Source of the DNA: Adenophora triphylla var. japonica
Taxonomy: Eukaryota > Streptophyta > Magnoliopsida > Asterales > Campanulaceae
NCBI GenBank assembly: GCA_022495995.1
Contig: JAFEMH010001467.1
Span: 372,001 to 436,000 of the forward strand
Length of the DNA stretch: 64,000 nucleotides
Direction: 5' to 3'
Below, in pieces: positions 21,080-32,179 of this stretch. The notes beneath the pieces were generated by a model, which worked only from the letters and a program-made list of their open reading frames with translations, ran no database searches and was not told the origin of the DNA. The translations under genes were made by a program, and so were the position numbers. The stretch's first letter is position 1. Every line of letters starts with the position of its first letter.

Positions 21080-22151
21080 TCCTGACTAAAAAATCAAGCT
21101 CGGAGGCCAACTATCTCCAGAAGAGAAAGAAAGAATCATCTCCCTTCTGAAAAACAGTCTCGACGTCTTTGCTTGGAGAGTCGAAGACATGAGGGGGATC
21201 AATGAAGAAGTAGCCCTCCACTGCTTAGAAGTTGATCCTTTGGCGAAAACCATCTCCCAGACAAGGAGAAACTTTGCAAGGGACAAGGAGGAAGCTATTA
21301 AGGAAGAGGTGCAGAAGTTACTTAGCGCCGGAATAATTCGTGAAGTCAAGTACCCCGTTTGGTTGGCCAACGTAGTTATGGTGAAGAAGCAAAATGGGAA
21401 GTGGCGTATGTGTATAGACTTCACCGATCTAAACAAGGCCTGCCCCAAGGACAGCTATCCTCTCCCCAGAATTGACAAGTTGGTTGACTCCATCGCTGGA
21501 CACCGAACTCTCAGCCTCCTAGATGCCTATTCAGGCTATCATCAGATAAAAATGGCGGAAGAGGACATCGAGAAGACGGCCTTCCAAACACCTGGGGGAA
21601 ACTACTGTTACATCATGATGCCTTTTGGGCTCAAGAACGCGGGCGCCACGTACCAACGAATGGTGAACAAAGTATTTGAAGCTCAAATAGGTCGCAACAT
21701 GGAAGCCTATATTGATGACATGGTCATAAAAACCAAGGAGGGCAGTCACGCTCCTGACCTGGAAGAGACAATTAACAACCTTCGAGCCAACAACATGAAG
21801 CTGAACCCAAGCAAGTGCGTATTTGGAGTAACGGCTGGAAAGTTCCTAGGCTTCATGGTATCACAAAGGGGAATAGAGGCCAACCTTGAAAAAATTAAGG
21901 CGCTCATTGACAGGAAGGAACCTACCACGATCAAGGAGGTTCAAAGACTAAATGGAAGAATAGCGGCCCTTGGAAGATTCATCGCCAAATCTGCCGAAAA
22001 GTCACTGCCCTTCTTCAAGGTATTGAAGGGTACCAAGAGCTTCTCCTGGACTCCCGAATGCTCAAGCATTCCTCCGGTTGAAGAAGTACTTGGGTTCCCC
22101 TCCCTTGCTCGCCAGATCCGACTACCGGTGAGATGCTATATGTCTTCCTAG
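21080..22151 (+). pseudogene. Tat-1 reverse transcriptase
   Basis: The 320-codon frame from 21189 shows WLANVVMVKKQNGKWRMCID and LNKACPKDSYPLPRID. It also shows LLDAYSGYHQI (first catalytic Asp) and MPFGLKNAGATYQRMV. AYIDDMVIK (YIDD box) and KFLGFMVSQRGIE follow, in the order of Ty3/gypsy RT. Conserved sequence begins before the ATG (about 21080). The frame is lost near 22080, just before the RNase H start, in a short region where several codons look corrupted. RT copies the element RNA into cDNA. Confidence 0.92.
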
Positions 22152-22159
22152 CCGCCACC

Positions 22160-22990
22160 GATTATGCCGTCGCACTGCCTTAGTTCGGAATGACGAAGGA
22201 GTTCGAAGCCTATCTACTATGTCTCTAAGGCACCGTCCGACATGGAAAGCGTATACTTTAATGTGGAGAAGATAGCGTACGCGCTAGTCATTGCCTCAAG
22301 AAAATTACGTGCCTATTTTTCTGCACATCCTATCACCGTATACACAAATGAACCATTGAAGAAGATACTACATAAGTTGGACGGCTCCGGACGTCTCCTT
22401 AATTGGTCCATCGCTCTCATTGAGTTTGATATCACTTACCAACCAAGGAAGACCCTCCTGGCACAGCCTTTGGTTGACTTCATGGTCGAGACTGCCTTTA
22501 TGGGTGAGCATCTCCCCACCTCTCGGAAGCAAAACGCACCAGAGGATAAAGACTCTCCCATTGAACTCCCACCCAACTGTTGGATCCTGTATACAGACGG
22601 ATCAGCCACAAAGGAAAGAAGCGGAGCTGGAATTGTACTAGCAAGCCCAGAAGGAGAATATACTACTCAAGACGCCATCCGTTTCAAGTTCCCTGCCTCA
22701 AATAATCAAGCTGAATATGAAGCTCTAATATTTGGCATTGAGTTATCCTCCTTCTATGGAGCAACTAAGGTGGCGGCTTTCTGCGACTCCCAACTCGTTG
22801 TCAAACAAGTAAAGGGAGAGTATAATGCCCAAGACCCCACCCTTGCCAAGTATAGAGACCTGGTCCTAGATATGACGAAGAAGATGGAATTTTTTGAGCT
22901 CAAACAAATTGGCAGGGAAGATAACCAAGTCGCAGACGTTCTCTCCAAACTGGCAACCATGGACGTGTCTAAGACCAGTCCATATGTAGT
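22160..22990 (+). pseudogene. Tat-1 RNase H
   Basis: The gypsy connection/RNase H-like part (VYFNVEKIAYALVIASRKLR, about 22245) is followed by a second, archaeal-type RNase H domain. It shows WILYTDGSATKERSGAGIVL (Asp), QAEYEALIFGIE (Glu), FCDSQLVVKQV (Asp) and DNQVADVLSKLA (Asp). Carrying this additional RNase H is characteristic of the Tat lineage. The frame 22242-23351 also covers the spacer to integrase. Confidence 0.9.
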
Positions 22991-23129
22991 TTATGCCGAG
23001 GAACCTGCGTACGAAAGACTACAAGTCATGCTCTTAGATGGAGAGGAGAGATGCTGGATCGATGACTACATTGAATACATTGAGAAGGAGAAACTCCCCG
23101 AAGATGAAGCTCAAGCTAAACTCATCAAG

Positions 23130-24284
23130 AAGAGGTCTCCAAGGTTCGTGGTAATGAGCGGAGTCCTCTATCGAAGATCTTTCACGAAGCCCCTGCTAAG
23201 GTGTGTCTATCCCAAGGAAATTGAGAACCTCTTGGCAGAAGTACATGAGGGCGTTTGCGGCGGACACCGGGGCCGTAACCTTAGCCGACAAGGTCATATC
23301 GCTAGGTTACTACCGGCCAAACCTAAGGGAAGACGCGCACGCCTATGTTAGAAAATGTGACAAGTGCCAAAGATTCTCTCGACATTCCTAGACTACCGAC
23401 GAGTCGAGCAAACACTTGTGATACCTACGTGGCCATTTGATATGTGGGGGATCGATATCATCGGACCCTTCCCTCCCGCCCGTGGTAATTGCAAGTACAT
23501 GATAGTAGCTGTTGATTACTTCTCCAAGTGGATAGAAGCCAAGGCATTAGCCAAGATAACGGAAGAGAACGCGATCAACTTTGTTCATGACAACATCTGG
23601 TGCATTCGGCCTTCCACATACAATTGTCTCTGATCATGGACTGCAATTTTCTACGGCATTCACTACAGAGTTGGGAAGAGTAAAAGTCCGCCATGCAAAA
23701 TCTTCAGTTAGCAGACCACAAGGCAACGGTCAAGCAGAAGCAGCAAACAAACTGGTCCTAACCGCCCTTACCAAGAACCTTGAGGGACGCGAGGGTAGAT
23801 GGTTGGACGAACTTCCCCTAGCATTATGGGTCGTTTCGCACAACCACCCGGGGCCAACCGGGAAACCCCATTCGCACTAACCTTCGGTTACGAGGCTATG
23901 GCACCAGCGGAGATGGCCATCCCTACTGTGAGAAACTCCCATTATGATGAGCAAGTCAACAAGGTTAATAGGCTCCTAGACCTAGACCTGATAGATGAGA
24001 AACGACTAGCCGCGCAGATGAGGATGGTGAATTACAAGCAAAGGACCAAGGCATACCACGACAAAAGGGTCATCAGAAGAGTATTCCAAGTAGGCGATTG
24101 GGTACTTAGAAAGATTGAAGCCACTGGTCGGAAGGCAGAACAAAACAAGCTCTCCCCAAATTGGGAAGGTCCCTACATCATCACTCAAGTCATTCGAGAA
24201 GGGACCTACAGATTGAAGACCAAGGAGGGGAAAGATCTCAAGCATCCATGGCATTCCGACAACCTTAAAAAATATTATCACTAG
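23130..24284 (+). pseudogene. Tat-1 integrase
   Basis: The zinc-binding N-terminus is CGGH...CDKCQRF (about 23255-23370). The core has [15 protein letters not shown] (Asp), [21 protein letters not shown] (Asp) and PQGNGQAEAANK (Glu), and there is a C-terminal GDWVLRKIE...NWEGPYIITQV region. The reading moves between three frames (23203-23391, 23364-23633, 23581-23880, 23799-24284). The polyprotein ends with stop at 24282-24284. Catalytic D, D and E are all present. Confidence 0.9.
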
Positions 24285-24454
24285 TCCAGTTTATTTTACA
24301 GTAGATTAGTTTCTTGTTTTCTGTCTTTTATTTTGTTAGTTGATAGGATTGCAGTTCGATGTAATCACATTTCAGTTTTACGAAAGCTATCAACTCTTCA
24401 CACAGACACCAGAAGATGAGGACCTTATCCCCGACTCTTCGAAACATACACTTT

Positions 24455-24775
24455 ACATCCTAACAAGGGTCCGCCTTGACCTAGGATTACCAATCACAGT
24501 CAAGACCAAGGGTCATCCTTGGCCTAATGACTTTACATCCTAACAAGGGTCCGCCTTAACCTAGGATTACCAACCACAGTCAAGACCAAGGGTCCTCCTT
24601 GGCCTAATGACTCTACATCCTAACAGGGGTCCACCTTGACCTAGGATTACAAATCACAGTCAAGACCAAGGGTCCTCCTTGGCCTGATGACTTTACATCC
24701 TATCAAGGGTCCGCCTTGATTCAGGATTATAAACCAACAGTCAGACCCGAGGAGTCCTTCCTCGGCATAATGACT
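24455..24775. repeat. 80-bp tandem repeat 3' of Tat-1 pol
   Basis: The word ctaggattac occurs at 24481, 24561 and 24641, giving an exact 80-bp period over about three and a half units. The units carry GGTCCGCCTTG and CCAAGGGTC words. The array fades into shorter 'gccgaggagtccttcctcggc' words (about 24745-25010), each a small palindrome-like CCGAGGA...TCCTCGG unit. Confidence 0.88.
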
Positions 24776-25166
24776 TGCCTCACGCCAAGACAAGGGAACA
24801 CCTTGTCACTACGACTAGAAGGCATCACGTCTAAAACCTGTGCACGAGTCATCTTCCTCGGCATAAGGAGACGAAAAAGAAGAATCACCCCAACAGTCAA
24901 AGCCGAGGAGTCCTTCCTCGGCCTATATGACTTAGAGAGTACAGTTAAAGACAAGGAGTCCTTCCTCGGCCTAATCACTTACTCAACAATTAGGAAACGA
25001 GGGACCCTCCTCGGATCCCACCTTCACAAGTTTTATTCCTAGCATATGAACAGACACAATCAATTCATTGAAACAATATGAACTAAAACAAAGGACTTTT
25101 CATTGATATTCAAGGAAAATTACAAGTCCTATCATCTATTACAGAAAAGAAAAAGAAAAATCCTAT

Positions 25167-25936
25167 CTAAGCTTGTTGGCCATCATTAAAAGGATCCTCA
25201 AGCCATTGCTCTGTGATAGTACCAGGGGGAGGAAGAACGGCTTGATCAATTTGGGCATCATCCTTCTCTGCCTCCTCTCCTCCCACCTCAGCTTCCGTGG
25301 CCTCAGGCTCCCCCGCATCCTGGATTGCCTCCACCAAGGCTTTGATATTACCGGGGACGACAGAAGCCGGCCTCCACACTTCTCGACAAGCTTGGGCGTC
25401 CTTCTCAGCTATTATCTCCAAGTTGTTTTCAGAGAAGGGAACCAAGTGGTGGAGAGCCCTAACTTCTTCGCCATATTGATCCCGGCATATCAACATAGCC
25501 ACCTTGTTAATATCCAAGCCGGTGGAGGGGTCAACCAAGATACTTCGGGCCAGGTGGAGATATCCATCTTCAAACATGGTGGCCGTTTGCTCATCCACGG
25601 CATCTTGAAAGGCCGAACTAGCCATCATGGCATCCTTGAAGGCCTGGCTTTCTTTAAAACGGGCAACGGCCTCCTCTTCCCTAACAGGAAGGGTAGCCTC
25701 AAACCCTCGGCACTTTGCTTCAGCCTCCTCGGCCCTTGTTAGGACCTCGACCTTAGCTTTCTTTGCCTCCTCCACCTCAGCATTTTTCAGCCGGAGTTGT
25801 TCCTCGGCTTTATCTCGGGTATCCTTGGCCTGAGAACGAGCTTCCTCGGCTCTCTTTACCTCGGCCTCAACCTTGGCCTGAGCAGCTTCAAGCTCGGCAT
25901 CTTTAGCCTTCAAGAGTTCAGCCAAGTTAGTCGCTC
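25167..25936 (-). pseudogene. Tat-1 antisense gene, C-terminal coiled-coil part
   Basis: A minus-strand open frame of more than 250 codons is rich in Ala, Glu, Lys and Arg with heptad spacing (for example AELLKAKDAELEAAQAKVEA), a long coiled coil. A globular part (about residues 95-185) and an acidic C-terminus ending EQWLEDPFNDGQQA follow. Its upstream edge is exactly the TSD of the nested element, and the frame continues without change at 40521 on the other side. The gene is therefore cut in two by insertion, not decayed. Confidence 0.85.
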
Positions 25937-25941
25937 GGGCT

Positions 25942-26130
25942 TGTGATGTACCCGATTTTTTTTGTGATCAAACGGAGTCGCCACGCCATTTTTGTTTTAA
26001 GGGCCAAAACTTTGAAAAATGCCCAGGATCAAGAGATTTGGGTTCGGAGGTCACGTTACACGCCGGGAAGGACGTTAGTGTGCACCCGGAATGCCTCGTA
26101 AAACGAGTCTTCCAAACATTCAAAATCATT

Positions 26131-26165
<35 letters not shown>

Positions 26166-27810
26166 TTGGCCAAAACAAGTTGAAACTGAAGAAAGTAAAA
26201 ATTGGGAATTCTTTATTAGACTTTGGACAGATCCCATGATTTTTGGTGTGATTTTTGGGTTGAATTTTGGTACTCAAAAGATTTTTGGAAGTTGGAAACC
26301 ATTTCTGCCAGAATGAAAAAGGCAGTGGACACTTAATTTTGAAATGGACTTTAGGGCTTGAAAACTCCATAATATGGGAGAAGTCCGGGAATGAAAGTTG
26401 CTTAAAACACCTTAAATAGGGTTTCTACGAAATAATTTTCCATTTTGGAGAAGATTTGAGGGGTCAAAACCTTCTGGAAATCTCAGATATGAAATCTGGA
26501 TTTCCAGAAACTGATGAACTAGCCTCTAAAAGAAAATTTGAAAAAGGGGGTTTTACTCACGAAAAAAATAAAGTAAAAATATTTCTGGAAAGATCTGGAA
26601 GTTGGCTACAAAAAGTATTTTGTAGTCAACACCAAATTCCAAGTTTCTGTATGTCCAAAAAATAGGAAAATGGACTGAGATCTCAGAACAATGCTACTGG
26701 ACAGCAAGATGTTCTTGAGGGAAAATGTGATTTTTGGGGAATTTGCATCTATGTTCACCCCATTTCATCCCTAGACTTGATACCACTACTTTTTTTTAAG
26801 TGGTTATCATATTCAAGTCATCCTTGGGGAATTTATGGGGTTTAAACATGTCCTTTGCAAAGGGAAAGGGGATATTTTGTAGAAATGAAATTAAAGAGAC
26901 AAATCAACTAGAGATTTAAAATGTGGACCATTTGAGATGGTCATTCATGAAGATGAACTTCAAGATGACCATCTTGGGTCAAAACTTAAGTTAAACTAGA
27001 CATCAAGTAGATCCAAGTAAGAAGAACAAGATGAACAAGAAGTTAAAAGAGGATTTTAGGGTTTTGAGAAGGAGGGCTTTACCAATGGTGACACCCTATC
27101 TTCCTAGGCTTGGAATTTGACTTGAGGAGTATCAAGATTTGGTGTTTGACTTGAGGAGTATCAAGATTTGGTGTTTTGGATTTGTGTTTGGGTGGATTCA
27201 AGGCTTGAATGTGTTTAGGGTTTGATGATAGAGTTGATTAAAAAGAAAACAAGTAGATAACACTTAAGTCCTCTATGTTTTCTCCCTAATCTTCCTCTTG
27301 AGTAGTGTTTTAAGCTTGAGCTTGGTGTGTTTAAGAGTGATTTGAGAATGGTTGAAGTGAAATTGGGAAAGGTTCAAGAGAAAATGGTGGCAATCTAAGG
27401 ATTCCCACTGTTTTCTCTCTATTTTTCGCCAAAATACAGCTTATGTGTGCAAAATGTCTTGTGTAAACTGAGAGAGGAGGGTTCAATTTATAGCCCCCTG
27501 TGAGAGTCAATCCTATCCGCGCGGAGGGTATCGTCAGCGTGCACTGTTCATCTGCTGCAGTGCTGGCTTTTGGACAGGAGGAATATTATTCAAAAAATTA
27601 CAGCAGTTTGTTTTTCAACTTGCCTAATTCGGATTTTTCCAATTTCTTTTGCTTTTTGAGATTCTTTTCTTGGTTTAACTTTAAATGGCAATGCCCACTT
27701 TACCCTTGCTTTGTTAGAAAGGTTAGGGTTTGTTAGAAATGTTGGAAATGTTAAAAATTTCGTTAATTTTCTAACGAAAATTCTAACAAGCTCAAATTGG
27801 AGCACTTACA
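25942..27810 (-). repeat. Tat-2 3' LTR
   Basis: It starts TGTGATGTACCC and ends GAGCACTTACA on the plus strand. It has a (TG)n run at about 26133-26161, longer than in the partner LTR. It holds a PBS-like word (ggagtcgccacg, about 25974-25985) inside the LTR, and an internal 36-38 bp duplication near 27117-27175 (cttgaggagtatcaagattt twice). Confidence 0.95.
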
Positions 27811-27883
27811 GTAGCCCCTCGGCGACGGCGCTTTCGAAGGAAGCGGGGTCGTCGATAAGAGTAAGGCTCCATATTTGGCGGGA

Positions 27884-27966
27884 TGATCGAGTGATCGGGT
27901 GGCTGAACCTATTTAATAGGCTACCTACGTATCCCGAATGGGAATCAAGCCAGTCGTAGTTCGGGT
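27884..27966. repeat. Hairpin module, copy 1
   Basis: A small stem GATC-gagt-GATC (27885-27896) is followed by GGCTGAACCT and then ggctacctacgtatcccgaa to cgtagttcggg. The second part can fold as CTACG/CGTAG enclosing TCCC-gaat-GGGA. Related copies are at 28125-28250, 28850-28930 and 29602-29681, and a distant one at 33497-33547. Confidence 0.7.
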
Positions 27967-28124
27967 CTTTGACCCTGGAGATGATGGCGTTTTAGGTGCC
28001 TCGAACCTGATGAGCGAGTTACTCAGGTCGAGTCTTTGGAAAGAAACTCTGCTGGGGATAAGAGATGACCATTTTGGTCTGGTGGCTTTGAGTTGTATAT
28101 CCGCTCTGCTGGGGATAGGAACGA

Positions 28125-28250
28125 CCATTTTCGGTCTGATGGCTATCCGCTCTGCTGGGGATAGGAATGACCATTTTCGGTCAGATGGCTGAACCTAATG
28201 ATAGGCTACCTACGTATCCTTAAGAGGAATCAAGCCAGTCGTAGTTCGGG
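28125..28250. repeat. Hairpin module, copy 2
   Basis: TGACC-attttc-GGTCA (about 28169-28183) precedes GGCTGAACCTAATGATA and the second hairpin, where TCCT-taag-AGGA replaces TCCC-GGGA of copy 1. Extra single copies of the first hairpin (gaccattttggtc, gaccattttcggtc) lie at about 28067 and 28121. Confidence 0.7.
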
Positions 28251-28257
28251 TTTTTGA

Positions 28258-28525
28258 CCCTAAGATTTGACTATTTTTGGGAAGTCGCCCTGAGATCTGA
28301 CTATTTTTTTGGAAGTCGCCCTATGATTTGACTATTTTGGGGAAGTCGCCCCATGATCTGACTATTTTTGGGAAGTCGCCCTAAGATTTGACTATTTTTG
28401 GGAAGTCACCCTAAGATCTGACTATTTTTGGGAAGTCACCCTATGGTTTGACTATTTTGGGGAAGTCACCCTATGGTTTGACTATTTTGTGGAAGTCGCC
28501 CTATGGTTTGACTATTTTGGGAATG
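28258..28525. repeat. Tandem array A, about 31-bp unit
   Basis: Roughly nine units are built on ttgactatttttgggaagtc followed by GCCCTA(A/T)G. The unit is clearly related to the larger array at 29725-30860. Confidence 0.88.
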
Positions 28526-28557
28526 ATTGCGATTTATCGCTTTCCTCGTGTTGTGTG

Positions 28558-28802
28558 TGATAGCGTTTTAGGTGCCTCAAACCTTAATGATGGCGTCTTA
28601 GGTGCCTTGAACCTTCATGATGGCGTCTTAGGTGCCTCGAACCTTGGAGATGGCGTCTTAGGTGCCTCGAACCTTGAAGATGATGGCTTTTTAGGTGCCT
28701 CGGACCTTGGAGATGGCGTTTTAGGTGCCTCGGACCTTGATGATGGCGTTTTAGGTGCCTCGAACCTTAGAGATGATGGATTTTTAGGTGCCTCGGACCT
28801 TG
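28558..28802. repeat. Tandem array B, 30/33-bp unit
   Basis: Eight units of gatggcgttttaggtgcctc plus GAACCTTGA-like tail occur here. Unit lengths are 30 or 33 bp, the longer ones with an extra GAT. A single unit also lies at about 27983. All length changes are multiples of three, so a plus-strand frame reads through as repeats of DGVLGASNL. Confidence 0.88.
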
Positions 28803-28849
28803 ATTTGAAATGGCCTTTCGGTGGACTTTGTCTGCTGCCGAAGGAGAGG

Positions 28850-28930
28850 GTGACCGTTTTGGTCGGGGGGCTGGACCTAATGATAGGCTACCTACGTATC
28901 CCTAGTGGGAATCAAGCCCTTTCGTAGTTC
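28850..28930. repeat. Hairpin module, copy 3
   Basis: TGACC-gtttt-GGTC, then GGCTGGACCTAATGATA, then ctacctacgtatccctagtg to TTCGTAGTTC. Both stems are kept, with different loops. Confidence 0.7.
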
Positions 28931-28999
28931 GAGATCTACTCGAGATTCCGTTGGCTTTTGGGATTCCGTTAACTTTGCTGGGGATTTTGTTAGCCTTTG

Positions 29000-29320
29000 C
29001 TGGGAAAAATCAGACGTATTCGTCGGGGAAATCGGTCTTACGTTTTACTGCCGGGGAATGATTTTGATGAAAGAAACGGGATTCCGTTAGCTTTCTCGGA
29101 GAGATCGGACTTACGTTTTACTGCCGTTGATGATTTTGATGAAAGATACGGGATTCTGTTATCTTTCTCGGAGAAATCGGACTTACGCTTTACTGCCGTC
29201 GAATGATTTTGATGAAAGAAATGGGATTCCGTTATCTTTCTCGGGGAGATCGGTCATACGTTTTACTGCCGGGGATGAAAATGAGGAAAGAAACGGGATT
29301 CCGTTAACTTTCGTTTGGGG
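29000..29320. repeat. Tandem array C, about 73-bp unit
   Basis: Four units are built on cgttttactgccggggaatg and gaaagaaacgggattccgtt. The cgttttac word is spaced 71-74 bp apart. Confidence 0.85.
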
Positions 29321-29535
29321 ATGAACCTAAGTTGAGGTTTAGTTCAGGAGTATGAACCTAAATGGGGACTTAGTTCAGGAGTATGAATCCTAAGTTGAGG
29401 TTTGGTTCAGGAGTATGAACCTAAATAGGGACTTAGTTCAGGAGTATGAACCTAAGTGGGGACTTAGTTCAGGAGTATGAACCTAAGTGGGGACCTGGTT
29501 CAGGAGTATGAACCTAAGCTGAGGTTTTGTACCTG
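29320..29535. repeat. Tandem array D, about 32-bp unit
   Basis: Six to seven units are built on gaacctaagttgaggtttag plus TTCAGGAGTAT. Confidence 0.88.
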
Positions 29536-29601
29536 AGGGAGACTATTTGAAGGTGTTCTCGCTGGGGAAGATTCGGGCTTACGAGAACTGTCGGGGAAAA
29601 G

Positions 29602-29681
29602 GGTGACCGTGTTGGTCAAGTGGCTGGACCTATGGTAGGCTACCTACGTATCCGAATGGGAATCAAGCCTGGACGTAGTTC
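29602..29681. repeat. Hairpin module, copy 4
   Basis: TGACC-gtgtt-GGTCA, then GGCTGGACCTATGGTA, then ctacctacgtatccgaatgg to GACGTAGTTC. The inner stem is shortened to TCC/GGA. Confidence 0.68.
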
Positions 29682-29724
29682 ATCAAAGAGGTGGCGATAA
29701 CGAGAGGTCACGGGCTTTGTACCC

Positions 29725-30860
29725 AAGATTGACTGTTCTTAGGGGAGTCACCCCAGGTTTGACTGTTTTTGAGAGTCATCCGAGGTTTTGACTGTTATAT
29801 GGGAGTCACCCGAGGATTTGACTATTACCTAGGAGTCACCCGAGGTTTGACTGTATATGGGAGTCACCCGAGGTTTGACTGTATTTGGGAGTCACCCGAG
29901 GATTGACTATTTTAGGGAAGTCGCCCGAAGATTGACTATTTTAGGGAAGTCGCCCGAAGATTGACTATTTTAGGGAAGTCGCCCGAGAGATTGACTATTT
30001 TAGGGAAGTCACCCGAAGATTGACTATTTTAGGGAAGTCACCCGAAGATTGACTATTTTAGGAAGATTGACTATTTTAGGGAAGTCGCCCGAGGATTGAC
30101 TATTTTAGGGAAGTCGCCCGAGAGATTGACTATTTTAGGGAAGTCGCCCGAGGATTGACTATTTTAGGGAAGTCGCCCGAATTTTGACTATTTTAGGGAA
30201 GTCGCCCGAGGATTGACTATTTTAGGGAAGTCGCCCGAGGATTGACTATTTTAGGGAAGTCGCCCGAATTTTGACTATTTTAGGGAAGTCGCCCAAATTT
30301 TGACTATTTTAGGGAAGTCGCCCGAATTTTGACTATTTTAGGGAAGTCGCCCGAGGATTGACTATTTTAGGGAAGTCGCCCGAATTTTGACTATTTTAGG
30401 GAAGTCGCCCGAGGATTGACTATTTTAGGGAAGTCGCCCGAGAGATTGACTATTTTAGGGAAGTCGCCCGAGGATTGACTATTTTAGGGAAGTCGCCCGA
30501 GGATTGACTATTTTAGGGAAGTCGCCCGAGAGATTGACTATTTTAGGGAAGTCGCCCGAGAGATTGACTATTTTAGGGAAGTCGCCCGAAGATTGACTAT
30601 TTTAGGGAAGTCGCCCGAATTTTGACTATTTTAGGGAAGTCGCCCGAGGATTGACTATTTTAGGGAAGTCGCCCGAGGATTGACTGTATTTGGGAGTCAC
30701 CTGAGGATTGACTGTATTTGGGAGTCACCCGAGGATAGACTGTTATCTGGGAGTCACCCGAGGATTTGACTGTTATCTGGGAGTCACCCGAGGTTTTGAC
30801 TGCTTTTCTTTGGGTAGTCACCCGCGAATTTGACTATTTTGGGAGTCACCCGACGTTTGA
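29725..30860. repeat. Tandem array E, about 30-bp unit, satellite-like
   Basis: There are close to forty units of ttgactattttagggaagtc plus GCCCGAG/GCCCGAA. The outer units on both sides are more divergent (tttgactgttatctgggagt), and the central ones are nearly identical. Sharper homogeneity in the middle is what unequal exchange or replication slippage produces. It is the largest array in the element. Confidence 0.93.
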
Positions 30861-31084
30861 TGATAATGCTCTTTAGAAAGTAATTGACCAAGATATACTT
30901 TCATACCTGAGTTGTGCTTACCTGTAGCTGCCGGAAGGACTGAGGCTACGGCTGATGGTGATGAAGAGTTGTTGGATTGCCGTTCGCGGGACGGTCTTTG
31001 TTGGCGATTTGCTGTCTTTGGAGGCATTTGTCGGATAGGACATGAACTTTGCTGTCAGATTGCCATGGAAGATGGATTTTGCTG

Positions 31085-31640
31085 ATGATTTGGCGATGGG
31101 GCTGATGACTTTTTGATTCCGAGAGGGACGGACCCGAGGATTCTTGAGTTGAGGGATGGACCCGATGATTTTTGACTCTGAGGGTGGACCCGAGGATTCT
31201 TGAGTTGAGGGATGGACCCGATGATTTTGATAAGAGGGGTGGACCCAATGGTTCTTTGACTTGAGGGGTGGACCCGATGATTTTGATAAGAGGGGTGGAC
31301 CCGATGGTTCTTTAACTTGAGGGGTGGACCCGAGGATTTTTGGTAAAAGGGGTGGACCCGATGATTTTTGACAAGAGGGGTGGACCCGATGGTTCTTTGA
31401 CTCTGAGGGGTGGACCCGAGGATTCTTGAGGGATGGACCCGATGATTTTGATAGGAGGGGTGAACCCGATGGTTCTTTGACTTGAGGGGTAGACCCGAGG
31501 ATTTTTTGGTAAAAGGGGTGGACCCGAGGATTTTTGACAAGAGGGGTGGACCCGATGGTTCTTTGACTTGAGGGGTGGACCCGAGGATTTTTTTGGTAAA
31601 AGGGGTGGACCCGATGATTTTGATAAGAGGGGTGGTTTGC
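31085..31640. repeat. Tandem array F, about 30-bp unit
   Basis: Some seventeen units are built on aggggtggacccgatggttc with alternating tails (TTTGACTTG, TTTTTGGTAAA, TTTTGATAAG). Long minus-strand open frames here are only translations of the repeat. Confidence 0.9.
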
Positions 31641-31724
31641 CGTGCAAGGGACAGTCTTTTGTGATGAGTTGGCGTGCAGAAAGGGCTTTCGGTGAAGATG
31701 TGTCGATGCAGCAGGCTTTGGTGA

Positions 31725-32170
31725 AGATTCGCCCATGAGGACGGGCTCTTTGAAGGTTTTCCTGTGAGAATGAATTCTGAATGAAGATCTGCCCATGAGA
31801 ACGGGCTCTTGATAATGATGCGCCCTTGAGAACGGGCTCTTGATGATGAGCTGCCCGTGGGAAGGGGCTCTTGGTAATGATCTGCCCGTGGGAATGGGCT
31901 CTTGATGATGAAACACCCTTAAGAATGGGCTCTTGATGATGAGCTACCCGTTGGAAGGGGCTCTTGGTAATGATCTGCCCGTGGGAATGGGCTCTTGATA
32001 ATGAAACGCCCTTGAGAATGGGCTCTTGGAGATGGTTTGCCCTTGAGAATGGGCTCTTGGTAATGATCTGCCCGTGGGAATGGGCTCTTGATGATGAAAC
32101 GCCCTTGAGAATGGGCTCTTGGAGATGGTTTGCCCTTGAGAATGGGCTTTTGATGATGAGGCTAAAGAGC
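31725..32170. repeat. Tandem array G, about 35-bp unit
   Basis: About twelve units are built on gcccttgagaatgggctctt with a GATGATGA/GGTAATGA tail. Each unit holds a short inverted pair GCCC...GGGC. Confidence 0.9.
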
Positions 32171-32179
32171 CCTAATGCT

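Noticed and set aside
29725..30860. Regular 30-bp repeats that could be taken for a CRISPR array
   Set aside because: Units are directly tandem with no unique spacers, lie inside a plant retrotransposon between its LTRs, and grade into divergent units at both ends.
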